A stretch of 64,000 nt of DNA from Pontederia crassipes (Eukaryota > Streptophyta > Magnoliopsida > Commelinales > Pontederiaceae): positions 41,580,353 through 41,644,352 of the forward strand of contig CM060198.1 in the NCBI GenBank assembly GCA_030549335.1, written 5' to 3'. The notes under the pieces were generated by a model that did no database searches, was not told where the DNA came from, and saw only the letters and a program-made list of their open reading frames with translations. Both the position numbers and the translations under genes were made by a program. Below are positions 47,055-58,130 of this stretch, piece by piece. Every line of letters starts with the position of its first letter. Positions within the stretch are counted from its first letter, which is position 1.

Positions 47055-48917
47055 TCACACCCATTGACAAACCATTTTCTTTTTCTCATTTGTCAAAGTA
47101 TAATTTGCTTTTGGTTTGATCATTTTACCATTTGGCAAATTAATAAGCTCCAATTCTTGTCGTTGACAATATTCTTTCAAGTCCATTCTTGCCTTCATAT
47201 TGTCTTTCATTTTGTCTTTGATGTCCATAACAATATTGAATATGTTATCAAAGAAATTCTTTTCAATGTGCATGACATCTAAATTGTGCCTAACGAGATT
47301 TTCCTTCCAATATGACAACTCTCAAAATACACTTTGTTTAGTCCAATTGTGATAAATTCCATACCCCAAAGGTCTCATCACATGTGTTTCAGTAATTTTA
47401 CTAAAAGCACTGACAACCTCAAATAATTCATGACCGGTCATTCTCGGCGGAGGCAAATCTTTCATGATCGTTTTTCTCTTAAATGCATTTTTATTTCTTC
47501 TAAATGCATGATCAATAGGCAAAAATTGACGATGACAATCAAACCAACAACTTTTTCTGCCATTCTTCAAAGTGAATGCCTTTGTTTTATCCATGCAATA
47601 TGGACATGCTAATTTGCCTGCAGTCATCCAACCATACAACATTCCATAAGCAGGGAAGTCATTTATTGTCCACATCAATGCAGCCTTCATTAAAAAAATT
47701 TGCTTTGTAGACATATCATAAGTTAACACACCATCCCATAATATTTTAAGCTCATCTATTAATGGTTGTAAGTAAACATCAATCTTGCTTTTTGAACTCT
47801 CAGGACTAGGAATAATGCAAGTTAGGAACATATACGGTGCAGTCATGCATAGTTCTGGAGGCAAGTTATATGGAGTAACTATAATAGGCCAACAAGAATA
47901 AGGAGATGATTGATTGTATGGAGTGAAACCATCTGCACATAAACCAAGTCTGACATTTCTAGAATCAGAGGCTAATTCAGGAAATATTCTATTAAAAAGC
48001 TTCCAAGCATCACCATAAGATGGATGAGACATTACTCCCTCTTTAGTATTATGTTCAGCATGCCATCTCATTTGGTTGGCTGAGCTCATAGAAGAATATA
48101 ATCTTTTAAGCCTTGGAATCAAAGGTAGATAATGCATTCTCTTCATAGGAATTTCTTTTTTGCTTTTAGTGTTCATTTGGCATGGCTTATATCTTTCAGC
48201 ATCACAAAATTGGCACTGTCTAGTTGTATCTTGATCATCATATAACATACACCCATTCACACAACAATCAATCTTTTTTGAAGCTAGACCAAGTTTAGAA
48301 ACTAGTTTTTTGTTCTATAATAATTTAGAGGGATTCATGATTCTAGTGGGGACACCTCCTATAATATCTCCAAAAAAGAATCAAAGCATGCATGTGATAT
48401 ATTATAATCAGATTTTAGAATTAGCATTCGTAATTCCAAAGACAACTCAGAATGTGTTTTACAACCAAGCCATATGGGTTGACTCGATGCATTTAATACA
48501 TAAAAAATTATACAGCTTCTGGATGTGGGGGTTCCTCCACATTTTCTTGATGTGTCAAATGATCTTTTACATTTCCAAAGCATGTTATAGCTGCATTCAT
48601 AAACCAAAATTTGATATCTTCCAACTACATTTTCCTCTCTTAAAGGGTTGCTCTCAATGTTCATACCACATGCCTGCATTGAGTCAGGTTGTTTCTCTCC
48701 ATGATCCGTCCAATACCAATATCACAACTTCAGGAGTTAATAATTTTTCATTGCAACATTGTAAGCAAGGACACCTAATTGTTTATTCACTTAGGTAAAT
48801 TTGTGATTCACAAGAATAATTCACAAAATCACTAACTCCACATACAAATTCTTGAGTAAGTTCTCTATGAGCATGAATGTTTTTATACATCCACCTACGA
48901 TTTTCTAGAACAAACAT
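47055..48917 (-). pseudogene. CACTA 3 TNP2-type transposase, truncated
   Basis: ATG at 48917 opens a transposase-associated domain (ENRRWMYKNIHAH, FVCGVSDFVNYSC, IRCPCLQCC). A decayed stretch with stops follows (48780-48262). The long open segment 48260-47322 carries NGCMLYDDQD, MRWHAEHNTKEG, SYGDAWKLFNRIFPELA, RLGLCADGFTPY, WTINDFPAYGMLYGW and CWFDCHRQFLPIDH. 47318-47055 has VRHNLDVMHIEKNFFDNIF and NYTLTNEKKKM. Sequence then passes directly into TNP1; most of DUF4218 and all DUF4216 are gone. Confidence 0.87.
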
Positions 48918-49394
48918 TTTTTCAAGTATAAATAAACTTTAAATTGCATTTGATCTAAAGATATAAATGAGATATACTTTGTATATGACAATTTAAATAT
49001 ACTTTATAGTAAAAAAAAGCTTTAAATGAGATCTAACTATACTAATACATATCACCACACTAATTTGGAACAAATTCAGACCAAAGCACAAAATAAAGAA
49101 AACAGGCAAGGAGCCTGTGAAAACAACGAAAACAGAGAAAAATAAAACACCATGGTGCATATGATATGCAGTAGTGGGTCCATAAGTAATCCAATAAACT
49201 CCAATAAAGGGGCCATCAGAAATCACATTAGAACCAAATGCAAGGAGAGAGAGAGAGATAGAGAGAACAAGACATGGTCTAAATTGGGATGCATCAATAG
49301 GCATCCACGAAGAGGACAAGAGGACATCTTATCTCACCTGCAACTCCCCCACCTCTTCACTCCTCCCTGCCAGATTATTACTGAATTGATGAAG

Positions 49395-49891
49395 CACTAC
49401 AAGAAAAACGCTAATTACGGACGGTCGAAACCGTCGGTAATCAGTTAAAAAATCGTCGGTAATACAATTACCGATGATTTTTCAGACAAAATCAATCCGT
49501 CGGAGAAACGCTCGTCGCAAATCGATTTGTGACGGTTTAAAAAAACTGTCGGTAATTGCGACGGTTTGGATCGTCGGAACATTTCGACAGTTGCAACCGT
49601 AAAAAATTTTCGACGGTCGCAACTGTCGCATCTTTCGACGGTCGTCGCATCTTTCGGCGGTCAGAATGGATCCGGCCGCCGACGCCAGTGGCCGGTCGAT
49701 TCGGCCGCCCGTGGCCGGAGAGAAAGAGAGAGACAGAGAAAGAGAGAGAGAAAGATAGAGAGACGCCGACAGGAGAGGATCGCCGGCGGTCGACGCTTGA
49801 CGTCCGGCAGAGGCTCGCCGGCCGGGAGAGGGAGAGAGGGAGAGAGAGAGGAGAGGAGGGAGAGAGAGGGGAGGAAGAATTATAATAGAGG

Positions 49892-49953
<62 letters not shown>

Positions 49954-50280
49954 GGAAAAGATGAGAGAAAGCGGGAAAAAGAAAAAAAAAGCGGGATAAT
50001 AAAATTTTAACTACCGATGGCTCCGGCCGTCGAAAACATAAATATTAATTATTTTTAAAATTGCCGACGGTTGTGACCATCGAAAAAATATTTAGTTATA
50101 TATAATATTTATTTTTTATTTTACCGATGGTTTGAACCGTCGGTAATTATTACCAACGGTCGAAACCGTCAATAATTGCGACGGTTTGGACCGTCGCTAG
50201 TTATATTAATAAAATACTCTTCATATGATATTATTATACATTTACCGACAGTTACGATGTTCGAAAATGATTGATCGGAT
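49395..50280 (+). mobile_element. truncated CACTA-like terminus nested in CACTA 3
   Basis: Begins CACTACAAGAAAAACGC and is followed by many CCGTCGGTAAT / GACGGTTT motifs at 49420-49640 and 50010-50250, a third subterminal motif type. No matching right terminus was found before 50300, so it is truncated or the end has diverged. It includes a GAGAGA-rich purine block (49730-49870) and a (TA)28 run. Confidence 0.6.
49895..49950. repeat. (TA)28 microsatellite
   Basis: Uninterrupted TA dinucleotide run following a GA-rich purine block. Confidence 0.95.
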
Positions 50281-50859
50281 CTCCAGTAAACAATTTGATC
50301 GGATCTCCACTAAACAATCAAAAGAAGGATCAAATACTACACCAAATCCAACAACAAAAAGATAGAAAAAAAAAACTCCACTCTGGAAACATAAAAAAAA
50401 ACTCATCAATGTCAGTGTGGTAGGATCAAAACCTTTGATTGTTGTCAATGGCAGAGAGCAAGCAGAGGTTGCATTAGGAAAAAAGTCGTAGAAGGATGGA
50501 TCAAGGAACAAATCGCCGAGAACAAATCACATCTAGGAATAAGTCTCTAGAGCCGCAAGGTAAAAAAGGAGTTGGCAATAATGTTACTTATGTTTAGTTA
50601 GGGTTTTTCTTTTCTTTTTTTGTTAGTGAGGGATGCCAAATCCCTCGCTAATTTTAATGATGAGTAACATCTCCCTAAAATTATTATATTACCAGTCAAC
50701 TGTGATTAGTGTCGGATAAAATTTTTGTCACAAATTTGTGACGCCTTCCTCCTCACAAAAGCTGTCACAAAAATAATTGGCTACAATTTCCCTCACTAAA
50801 TTGCAATAGAAATATTCCATCAGAAAAAACTATCGTTAAATATCTTTTTTCTTGTCGTG

Positions 50860-51722
50860 AAAATATCAATGAGAAAAGAAAGTTAACAAAATTTTGGTTC
50901 AATTCCAAACGTGATTTGCTTCATACTTGGTAGGCTGATATGATTAAACTGTTGCCACAGTGATTTGATCATTAGTGTTCACATCCAAGTGATACAAACT
51001 TAATAATTATTATTTAATCAATTATCTATTCAGGATAATAAATCAAATGACATTTATTATGCATCTGATTATGTGAAAAAATTTAAATAAAATTCACCAC
51101 TGAGGAAAGATAATATTTCTATCCTTTAGGATAATAAATCAAATGAAATTTATCATGCATATGATTATGTAAAAAATTTAAATTAAATTCACCTGTGAGG
51201 AAAGATAATATTTTTCATAGATTACACTATCCGATGTGATTGGTTGAATTGGAAAATGATGGTAATGGAGCAAATTTAATATAGAAGGAAGGATTTTGCA
51301 AAATGGATATGGAGCGAATTCATATGATTATGGAGTGGAAAAGGGAAAAATAGTAAGAGATTAAGAGCAAAATAGTTAACAATAAGCATAATAGAGGGAT
51401 TTGATTTTAGCTAAGAAAACAAAATCAATTTGGAGTTATTGTAAGTAATGATTTAGGAAAAGATTAATATCTTTTATACCATTTTTAATTATTATATTAT
51501 TCGATTCCTTTAAATACTTCCCATATTAATTTTATGAATTTCCACTAATTAAGCATCTAAGTGGCAGAGATTTTCATTCAATTAACTCATGAATAAACAA
51601 AGCCGAAAATGGCGCCATTGAAATATCATTCTTCCTGAGTCAACCCAAATGAAATCATCCCAAGAGTAGAAGAATATTTAAGTGCAAGCAACCTACGGCA
51701 TTCTCTACTACACCAACCAACC
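50860..51722 (+). promoter_or_regulatory. upstream region of the protease gene, TATA-like box at 51675-51682
   Basis: AT-rich intergenic DNA. A near-duplicate pair occurs at 51044-51080 and 51131-51165 (AATAAATCAAATGA(C/A)ATTTAT(T/C)ATGCAT). TATTTAAG at 51675-51682 lies 40-48 bp before the ATG, and a CTCTACTACACCAACCAACC leader follows, so a short 5' UTR is likely. No other motif is strong enough to name. Confidence 0.5.
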
Positions 51723-53123
51723 ATGCAGCCATCTCAAACCCAGCACCTCCTCCTCCGCCTTCCTCTCTGCCTCCTCCTCCTCCTCCTCTTCTTAAGTTTC
51801 CTCACCTCTCCCGCCTTTGCCGGCGGTCATGGCATCCGCTTTCCGCTCATCCACCGCGACTCCATCCACTCGCCGATCTACCCGGGCAACCTGACCGCCT
51901 ACGAGCTCCTCCAGCGCAGGCTCAACTATTCCCAGGCGCACGTCCAGGGTATTTACTACAGAATTCGCGGCGCCGGTGGCGGCAATGGCATCGTGCCTGA
52001 TGACATCGCCCCCATCGTCTCGCACGAAGAGGGAAAATTTGAGTACCTGGTTCAAGTCAATATCGGGAGCCCACCGATCGGCCAGTACGTGCAATTCGAC
52101 ACCGGCAGCGATCTCCTATGGGTCCAGTGCGAGCCGTACGTCGGCAGCCACTTCGTCCAGGATCCCCCCCACTATGTCATCGGCAACTCGACCAGCCTGT
52201 CCTACGTCCCTTGCTCCGACAAGGCAGTGTGTCTCCCGAAATACTCCTGCAACAGCGAGGGTCGATGCATCGCACAGCTGAACTACGGGGACGGGTCATG
52301 GGCCACGGGCTACGTTGCGACGGAGACCTTCTCGTTCCCGGACGAGAATGGGGTAGAGGTCTCGATTCCCAGTATCACCTTCGGGTGCATGTACTCCGCC
52401 AAGGAACAAACCTTCGCGAATACGAGGCTCGCCGGGATCCTGGGCATGGGAATAGGGCACCTGTCGTTGTCGTCGCAGATCGCCTTCGACAGAAAGATGG
52501 GCAATAAGTTCACGTACTGCCTCGCCCCCTCGCGTAGCACGGGTGTGAGCTACCTCCAGTTCGGCAATGACTTCATGTTCGACCACGGCGACGACTTGGT
52601 GACCCTGGACTTGGTCTGGAATTCGCATATTAAGCCCTACTACTACGTCAACCTCACGGGAATCTCCTGCGACTATAAACGATTGAACGTCGCGAGGTCG
52701 GTCTTGGCCCTCAACCAAGCCGATGGGTCCGGCGGGTGCCTCGTCGACACCGGCGCGGCCATGACGTACCTCATCGAGCCGGCGTTCAAAGTCCTGGAAA
52801 CGTTCATAGTGAGATACTTCAGGAGCTCGGCCGCCGTACGGTTGCGCGCGGCGCCGTTCAACATCTGCTACGTTGCGACTGGGCTCATGAGGCAGCTGCC
52901 CTCCTTGACCTTCCACTTCGGGTCGCAGGTCCTCACTCTGGAGGCGCATCACATCTGGGAAACATTCGAAACGCGCGACGGGACAGTGTCCTGCCTGGGG
53001 ATCCTGCCCAGCCCCCTCTTCACCCTCATCGGAGCCAACGCCCAGGCCGACCTGCGCGTCGTCATCGACCGCGAGAAGTCCACTCTTACCGCTTTCCGCA
53101 GCAAGTGCGGCATTGGAGAATAA
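51723..53123 (+). CDS. A1 aspartic protease, nepenthesin/CDR1-like
   Basis: 466 residues, one exon, typical length for plant nepenthesin-type proteases, which are secreted and cleave proteins in apoplast, vacuole or endomembranes. Residues 1-33 form a signal peptide (leucine-rich core, SPAFA end). A prosegment (IRFPLIHRDSIHSP) follows. Catalytic Asp126 lies in FDTGSDLLWVQC; the flap has YGDGS (188-192). Catalytic Asp342 lies in VDTGAAMTYL, a DTGA variant of the usual D-S/T-G-T/S. Cysteines at 136, 164, 170, 176, 182, 221, 266, 316, 339, 382, 424 and 462 give the 12-Cys set. The nepenthesin insert lacks the usual second Cys right after the first. N-glycosylation sequons at 56, 68, 155 and 310. 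No stops or frameshifts. GC-rich, unlike all neighbours; CDR1-like genes act in defence signalling or development, which cannot be decided here. Confidence 0.92.
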   Translation: MQPSQTQHLLLRLPLCLLLLLLFLSFLTSPAFAGGHGIRFPLIHRDSIHSPIYPGNLTAYELLQRRLNYSQAHVQGIYYRIRGAGGGNGIVPDDIAPIVSHEEGKFEYLVQVNIGSPPIGQYVQFDTGSDLLWVQCEPYVGSHFVQDPPHYVIGNSTSLSYVPCSDKAVCLPKYSCNSEGRCIAQLNYGDGSWATGYVATETFSFPDENGVEVSIPSITFGCMYSAKEQTFANTRLAGILGMGIGHLSLSSQIAFDRKMGNKFTYCLAPSRSTGVSYLQFGNDFMFDHGDDLVTLDLVWNSHIKPYYYVNLTGISCDYKRLNVARSVLALNQADGSGGCLVDTGAAMTYLIEPAFKVLETFIVRYFRSSAAVRLRAAPFNICYVATGLMRQLPSLTFHFGSQVLTLEAHHIWETFETRDGTVSCLGILPSPLFTLIGANAQADLRVVIDREKSTLTAFRSKCGIGE

Positions 53124-53124
53124 A
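53119..53124 (+). terminator. AATAAA overlapping the stop codon
   Basis: GAATAAAAG contains both the TAA stop (53121-53123) and an AATAAA hexamer. U-rich sequence and a further TTTATTTATTTATTTTAATG follow, plausible polyadenylation context. Confidence 0.4.
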
Positions 53125-56100
53125 AGTTTTATTTATTTATTTTAATGTGCGCTAAATGTGTTTCCAAGTTTCTTCATGCGCGCAATTGATCAATTAATGT
53201 GGATGGCAAGTCAGAATATCGATCTTTTTTTTTTCTCTTTCTTTTTTTATTAATAAATTACAAAAACACTATATAATAAAAGAAATTAAAAAAAAAACTC
53301 CGAATCTTTTTATCTTGTTTTCGATGTAATATATATAGGTTTTACAATTAACATTTGAGAAATTTTATTATTAACTTTTATATATAACAACGGAAATGTT
53401 TTCTTAGCCTTATGGTATATGCAGTGCAACCTGGAGTCGATTTACCTAATATTTAAATAAAATATAACATGTGTCAATTTGTTATATAGGTAATATATAT
53501 GCAAATATAATTTAAAATTTTCGGAAAAAAATTATCTAATAACAATTAGTTATATAATGTAACAAAAATAAAAGAAGTTTAAATTTATGAGCATATTTTT
53601 ATTAGAAGCTTATTCTTTTTAGTATGATAAAAATATATAATATTTTCTTTCTAAACGATAATGTAGAAGTAAATTTTTTTCCCAAAAGATAATTTATTAT
53701 TTTAATAATAAAAAATAATCTAAATAAATAATTCAAACAGAGTCAAAAAATTAAGATTAATCTTTTCTTTTATCAATTTAAGATGCTATGCAAGTAAATG
53801 ACAATTCCTATTTAAAAGATAATTTGTTACTTTTAGAATTAAAAAATAATTTAAAATAAACAATTCAAGGGTGAAATTAAGATTAATTTTTCATTTTTAC
53901 AAGTAAAAATAATTCGTATTTAAAATATCATTTATTCTTTTAGTAATTAAAAAAATAATTCAATTTCAATCAAATTAAGATTAATCTTTCTTTCATATCA
54001 ATTTGTGTATGATTAAAATACGGGTACTACTATTGTCACTAAAAAATACACTATTACTACATTTTATATCACGAGCTAAAGGTGTCCAAGACTGTCAACA
54101 TGCACATGATGGACTGGCAATAGTTATTTTTTAGTCAAATTAATATTAATCTTTCCTTACTTTTTTCTGACAAATAATATGCATGTAAATAATAATTCTT
54201 ATTTAAGTGTCGACAAAATAAATAATTTAATTTGAGACAAAATTAATATTAATCTTTCTTTTTTTTATCAATTTAGTTATGATTAAAATAAATAATCTTT
54301 CCTTTCTAAAAGGTAAATGCACAAAATATAATAAAAAATTAATATATAATACCTAAAAAATAATGTATTATTTTAGGGTATAAGGTAATATATATACAAA
54401 TCTAATTTAAATTTTTCAGAAAATAAAAATTATCTTATAAATGTATTATTTAAATAAATAATTTAATTTGAAAGATTAAGCAAAGGGTGGAATACTACAA
54501 ATAGAAAGTGTACCTAATAAAAAAGTAATTCTTGTAATTGGAACATATCTTGTTAAGCCGTCCATCTTTCCGTTCTAAAAGATAATGGGAAAGTATAATA
54601 AGATAAATAATATTTTCCTTTCAATAATTTAAAAAATAAATGATTCAATGTGATTATGATTAAAATAAGTAGTCTTTCTTTTCTCAAAGGTATCGTAGCA
54701 GTATAATAAAATAAATAATATTTTCTTTTTAAAAGATAATGAGTTATTTTTGCATTAAAAATAATTTAAATTTAATAAATTGATATCAAATTAAGATTAT
54801 TTTTCGTTTTTAAAAATAATGGACAAGTATAATTAAAAATTAATATATCCTTCTTAAAAGATAATGTCTTTTTGTTTTGGAAAAAAATAAATAGTTAAAT
54901 TGAGTCTGATTCAAATAAATAATTTTTTTCTTCCTAAAAGGTAACGCACAAGTATAATAAAATATTATACTATTTCATTTTTAGAAGATCTTGTTTTATT
55001 TTCAAAATTAAAAGCTAATATAAAACTAAATATTCAATTTGAGCCCAATGAAAATTGATATGTCCTTAAGAAATAAATAAAAAAAATTATGAATATGACA
55101 ATAACTCTTTTTCTAAAATAATTAATTATTTAAGAAAAAATAATTTAATTAGAAGTTGGTATCTTGGTAGATTTAAATTGAGATTTAGACTTTTTCAAAA
55201 TAAACTAATCTATTTATCACATTTAAATAACAATGAATTAAATTTGATTATTACAAATTATAATATATCAATTTTATGCTTACATTTTTTAATTTCTAAT
55301 CTTTTGTAATATTTATCATCTGTGCATCACATGAGATTTAACACTAATTATAAATAAAGGAAAAATACGTAAAAATGTCAAATCTTTTAAAAATTTCAAC
55401 CTAAAATGCCTTCAAAATTCATAAATTTTGGCACTATTTGGCATGTAAAAAAGTAGAATATTTAGTAGCGAACATCGTTTTGTTAGAGTAAAAACGCTAC
55501 TATAAATTTTTTTGCAATAGCGTTTAGACGTTTGAACACAAAATACTATAAGCTATTCCTACTAGCTTATAGAGTATAGAGGTAGTATTTTCATATTTTC
55601 TTCCTATTATACCATCAATCTTAAAATAAAAAATTATTTACTTATTAAACATCATATATTATTTTTATTTTATATATCACATCTTTAATTTTACTTACAA
55701 CCCAAATAAGTTTTTTTTATTTTGAACTAATCAATATTTTATATTAAATATTATTTTAAAAAGTATTAATATTCAAAAAAAATATTCTAAATTAAGTTGT
55801 ATGAATATGATGTATATAAAAATGATCACAAATTATATGTTATGTCTATTTTTGACATTTTATATGATGCGCTAATTTAATCGCTGTGTTTACCAAATAG
55901 ATTTTATTGAATTTATAAACAAATCACTATCTGCTATCCTCTAATAGCTAACCGTTATACTCTAGTCAAATCGCTATCCTCTAATCAAATAACTAGCTTT
56001 GCCAACAGAGTCTATATACTAAGCCATTATGAAGTTAATTAGGAGGCCACATCGTCCTAAAATTAGGAGGTATATAAGAATAGTTGATAAAATAAGTTCG

Positions 56101-56368
56101 TGACTCGGATCCAAATGACAAGCCACAATAATATAAATTAGGTGTGCATGAAATTGTCAGGAAGTTTATACAGTTGCCAGATCCAATTGGCTGTATGGCT
56201 GCATGAAATTAGTTGCTTGAAATCACTTCCACTACATCTATTGCATTATTACCGAGGCAACATATGGCAGATGATTGCATGGATTTTGAATATTGCTAAT
56301 ATTAAGATTCCAAATGGAGAAAAGGGAAATGCGTAAAACACATACCATGTGCACATTAAAGTGCCATG
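53125..56368. other. AT-rich intergenic DNA with decayed tandem-like repeats
   Basis: From 53580 to 55100 blocks such as AAAAGATAAT, AATAAATAATTCAA, ATTAAGATTAATCTTT and TATGATTAAAATAA recur every 95-175 bp in similar order (TTAAGATTAATC near 53751, 53877, 53975). This indicates an old AT-rich tandem or nested repeat. 55375-56040 shows nothing clear. No gene. Confidence 0.55.
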
Positions 56369-56531
56369 TAGGAGTGCGGCAATGGAGAAATCCTAGCCCT
56401 TCCTCCTCTCCGTCACTGCCCCTCCTCCCCCCCCCCCCCCCACCCGTCACTCATTCTTCCAGATGTAGCAGCAAGCAGATGGCCATAAATCCTCGTGGTC
56501 CGACATTGTTGGGGGTCGGCAGCCCACGTCG

Positions 56532-58130
56532 TTGATGTTCCCACGCAAGTGGCTTAGCCTCCAGGCCTCAGTCATGGAGACGGTCTCCATCCCCCTGGAG
56601 GACGTGGAACAACGTATGGCCGAGGTCTCGTGCAGCCTGATCGGCCAATTCCTTGGAAATGAAAGGGACCTTGCAGATCTTCGATCTGACCTTCCTACTC
56701 TATGGGAGCTGATGTTCCCTGCCAACATTAAGGTAATAGGTAATGCTTTCCTACTCTTCACCGTTACTAATACGGAGGACCGGCTACTGGTCCTTACTCG
56801 TCCGCCGATGGTCTTTCGCAGTCATCTGCTCACGTTACACCAAGTGAAGCCGTTCTTCCGCCCAGGAGTGGAACGCTCGGCCACAATTATGTATGGATAC
56901 AGCTGCCATATCTTGCATATGAACTTGTGAACCAAGTTTCCATCTGGCGTATTGCGTCATGTATTGGCTCTCCCCTACAGATTGACCAGATGCACCCCGG
57001 GGCAGCCAGCGTACATCTCTATTCAGATCGATTCTGCTAAACCTATCAAATAGGGACTTTGGATCAACCTTCTGGACGGCTCACGGTATTTCCAGCGAGT
57101 GCTCTATGAGAATATTCCTCGCTTCTACTTCCGTTGTGGCATACTGGGACACCATTTAGATGCTTCACCGTTCGCCCTGCCGGTGTCGACTTCGGCTGGT
57201 TCATACGGATGCAGGCTCACGGAAGTCGTCATACTGGGTTGCATAGTGTTGGCCCATCACATCGTCCACCGTCAGCAGCTGTCCTATCGGCATCGGAAAC
57301 ACAAATCGCCGAACCAGAGAACAAACCAGTCCAAGTAAGCGAGCCCAACCTAATTGAACCGCCGCTCATATCTAACTCCTTTCAGGTGCTTGGTGAATCA
57401 TTGGATCTAGCCGTCACGACTATAACCCTAGCTGCCTCCTCTCTACCCCCACTCCCTCTGTCCAATGTTGTGTCGATAGGTGTCGATCTAGCCACCATCA
57501 ATAGCCAGGACAAATCTGACACTTTCAATGGCCCCGATCTTCTGCCTGTTACGATCTCTTCCCTACCCCCTCACCCGCCTGTTGATGTGCAGACACGTGT
57601 TGATCAAGACATCATCAATGGTCAGGTTAAATAGACCATTTTCAAAGGCCCGGATCTGCCATCTCCCCCTATGCACGTTAATCTACTAACAGGTGTCCCC
57701 CACGAAACCCTACTATCTCCTCCTTCCCCTTCCCGGTCACTATTAGCTCTCATCCTGCATAGTCCATGTCTTCCTTCCCCCTCTGATCCATCCTCTGCTA
57801 CTTGTTTTGGAGCGTGACATGCTGGCGTTAGAGGTCTCTCGCTGCATCCAAGCGGTGGCTGAGGAGCAAGTTGCGACTGTGCCTTTGTACGAGGAGATGC
57901 CAGATCCAGATCTCGGATCTACTGTGGCTCAAGGAGTTACCAGTGCCACTAGGAGATGCCAACCTCCCACGACCATACCCCCAGACCTGAAATGCAAGGA
58001 GAAAAAGCCGTCGAATCCTAAAGGTAAGCGCCCACCCATGTCACCAAGATCTAATCAGACTGCTCTTGTGCAGCTCAGTGTCGAGGGTTCTTCAGTGGAG
58101 GACCTCTCCTCCATTGAGCTTAATACATGA
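56532..58130 (+). pseudogene. LINE ORF1 (DUF4283/zinc-knuckle protein)
   Basis: The first segment carries LIGQFLGNERDLADLRSDL, ANIKVIGNAFLLFTV and KPFFRPG, the DUF4283 RNA-binding-like domain of plant L1 ORF1. After stops at 56928-57050, GLWINLLDGSRYFQRVLYE and a decayed zinc knuckle FYFRCGILGH follow (first Cys lost). A Pro/Ser-rich tail in shifted frames runs to the TGA at 58128-58130. ORF1 binds element RNA. The first and last segments share a frame, the middle is shifted. Confidence 0.78.

Larger units (their letters stand above)
45115..50859 (-). mobile_element. CACTA transposon 3, internally deleted
   Basis: Left end CACTACAAGAGAAAATCG, right end TTTTTTCTTGTCGTG, an imperfect inverted pair, flanked by AAA on both sides (45112-45114 and 50860-50862; weak because AT-rich). 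Subterminal DNA has TTGTGACGGAT/CCGTCACAAA motifs (45130-45210, 50700-50790), unlike the GCGTC family of CACTA 1, 2 and 4. Minus-strand TNP2 and TNP1 remnants are inside. 5.7 kb is short for an autonomous element because the 3' part of TNP2 is missing. Confidence 0.82.

Noticed and set aside
49556..49964. Arg/Glu-rich open frames
   Set aside because: Produced by GAGAGA and TA simple repeats inside a CACTA-like terminus.
52118..52952. Long open frames on both strands overlapping the protease gene
   Set aside because: They follow from GC-rich codon use of the real gene; no family resemblance, and the protease frame has all catalytic motifs.
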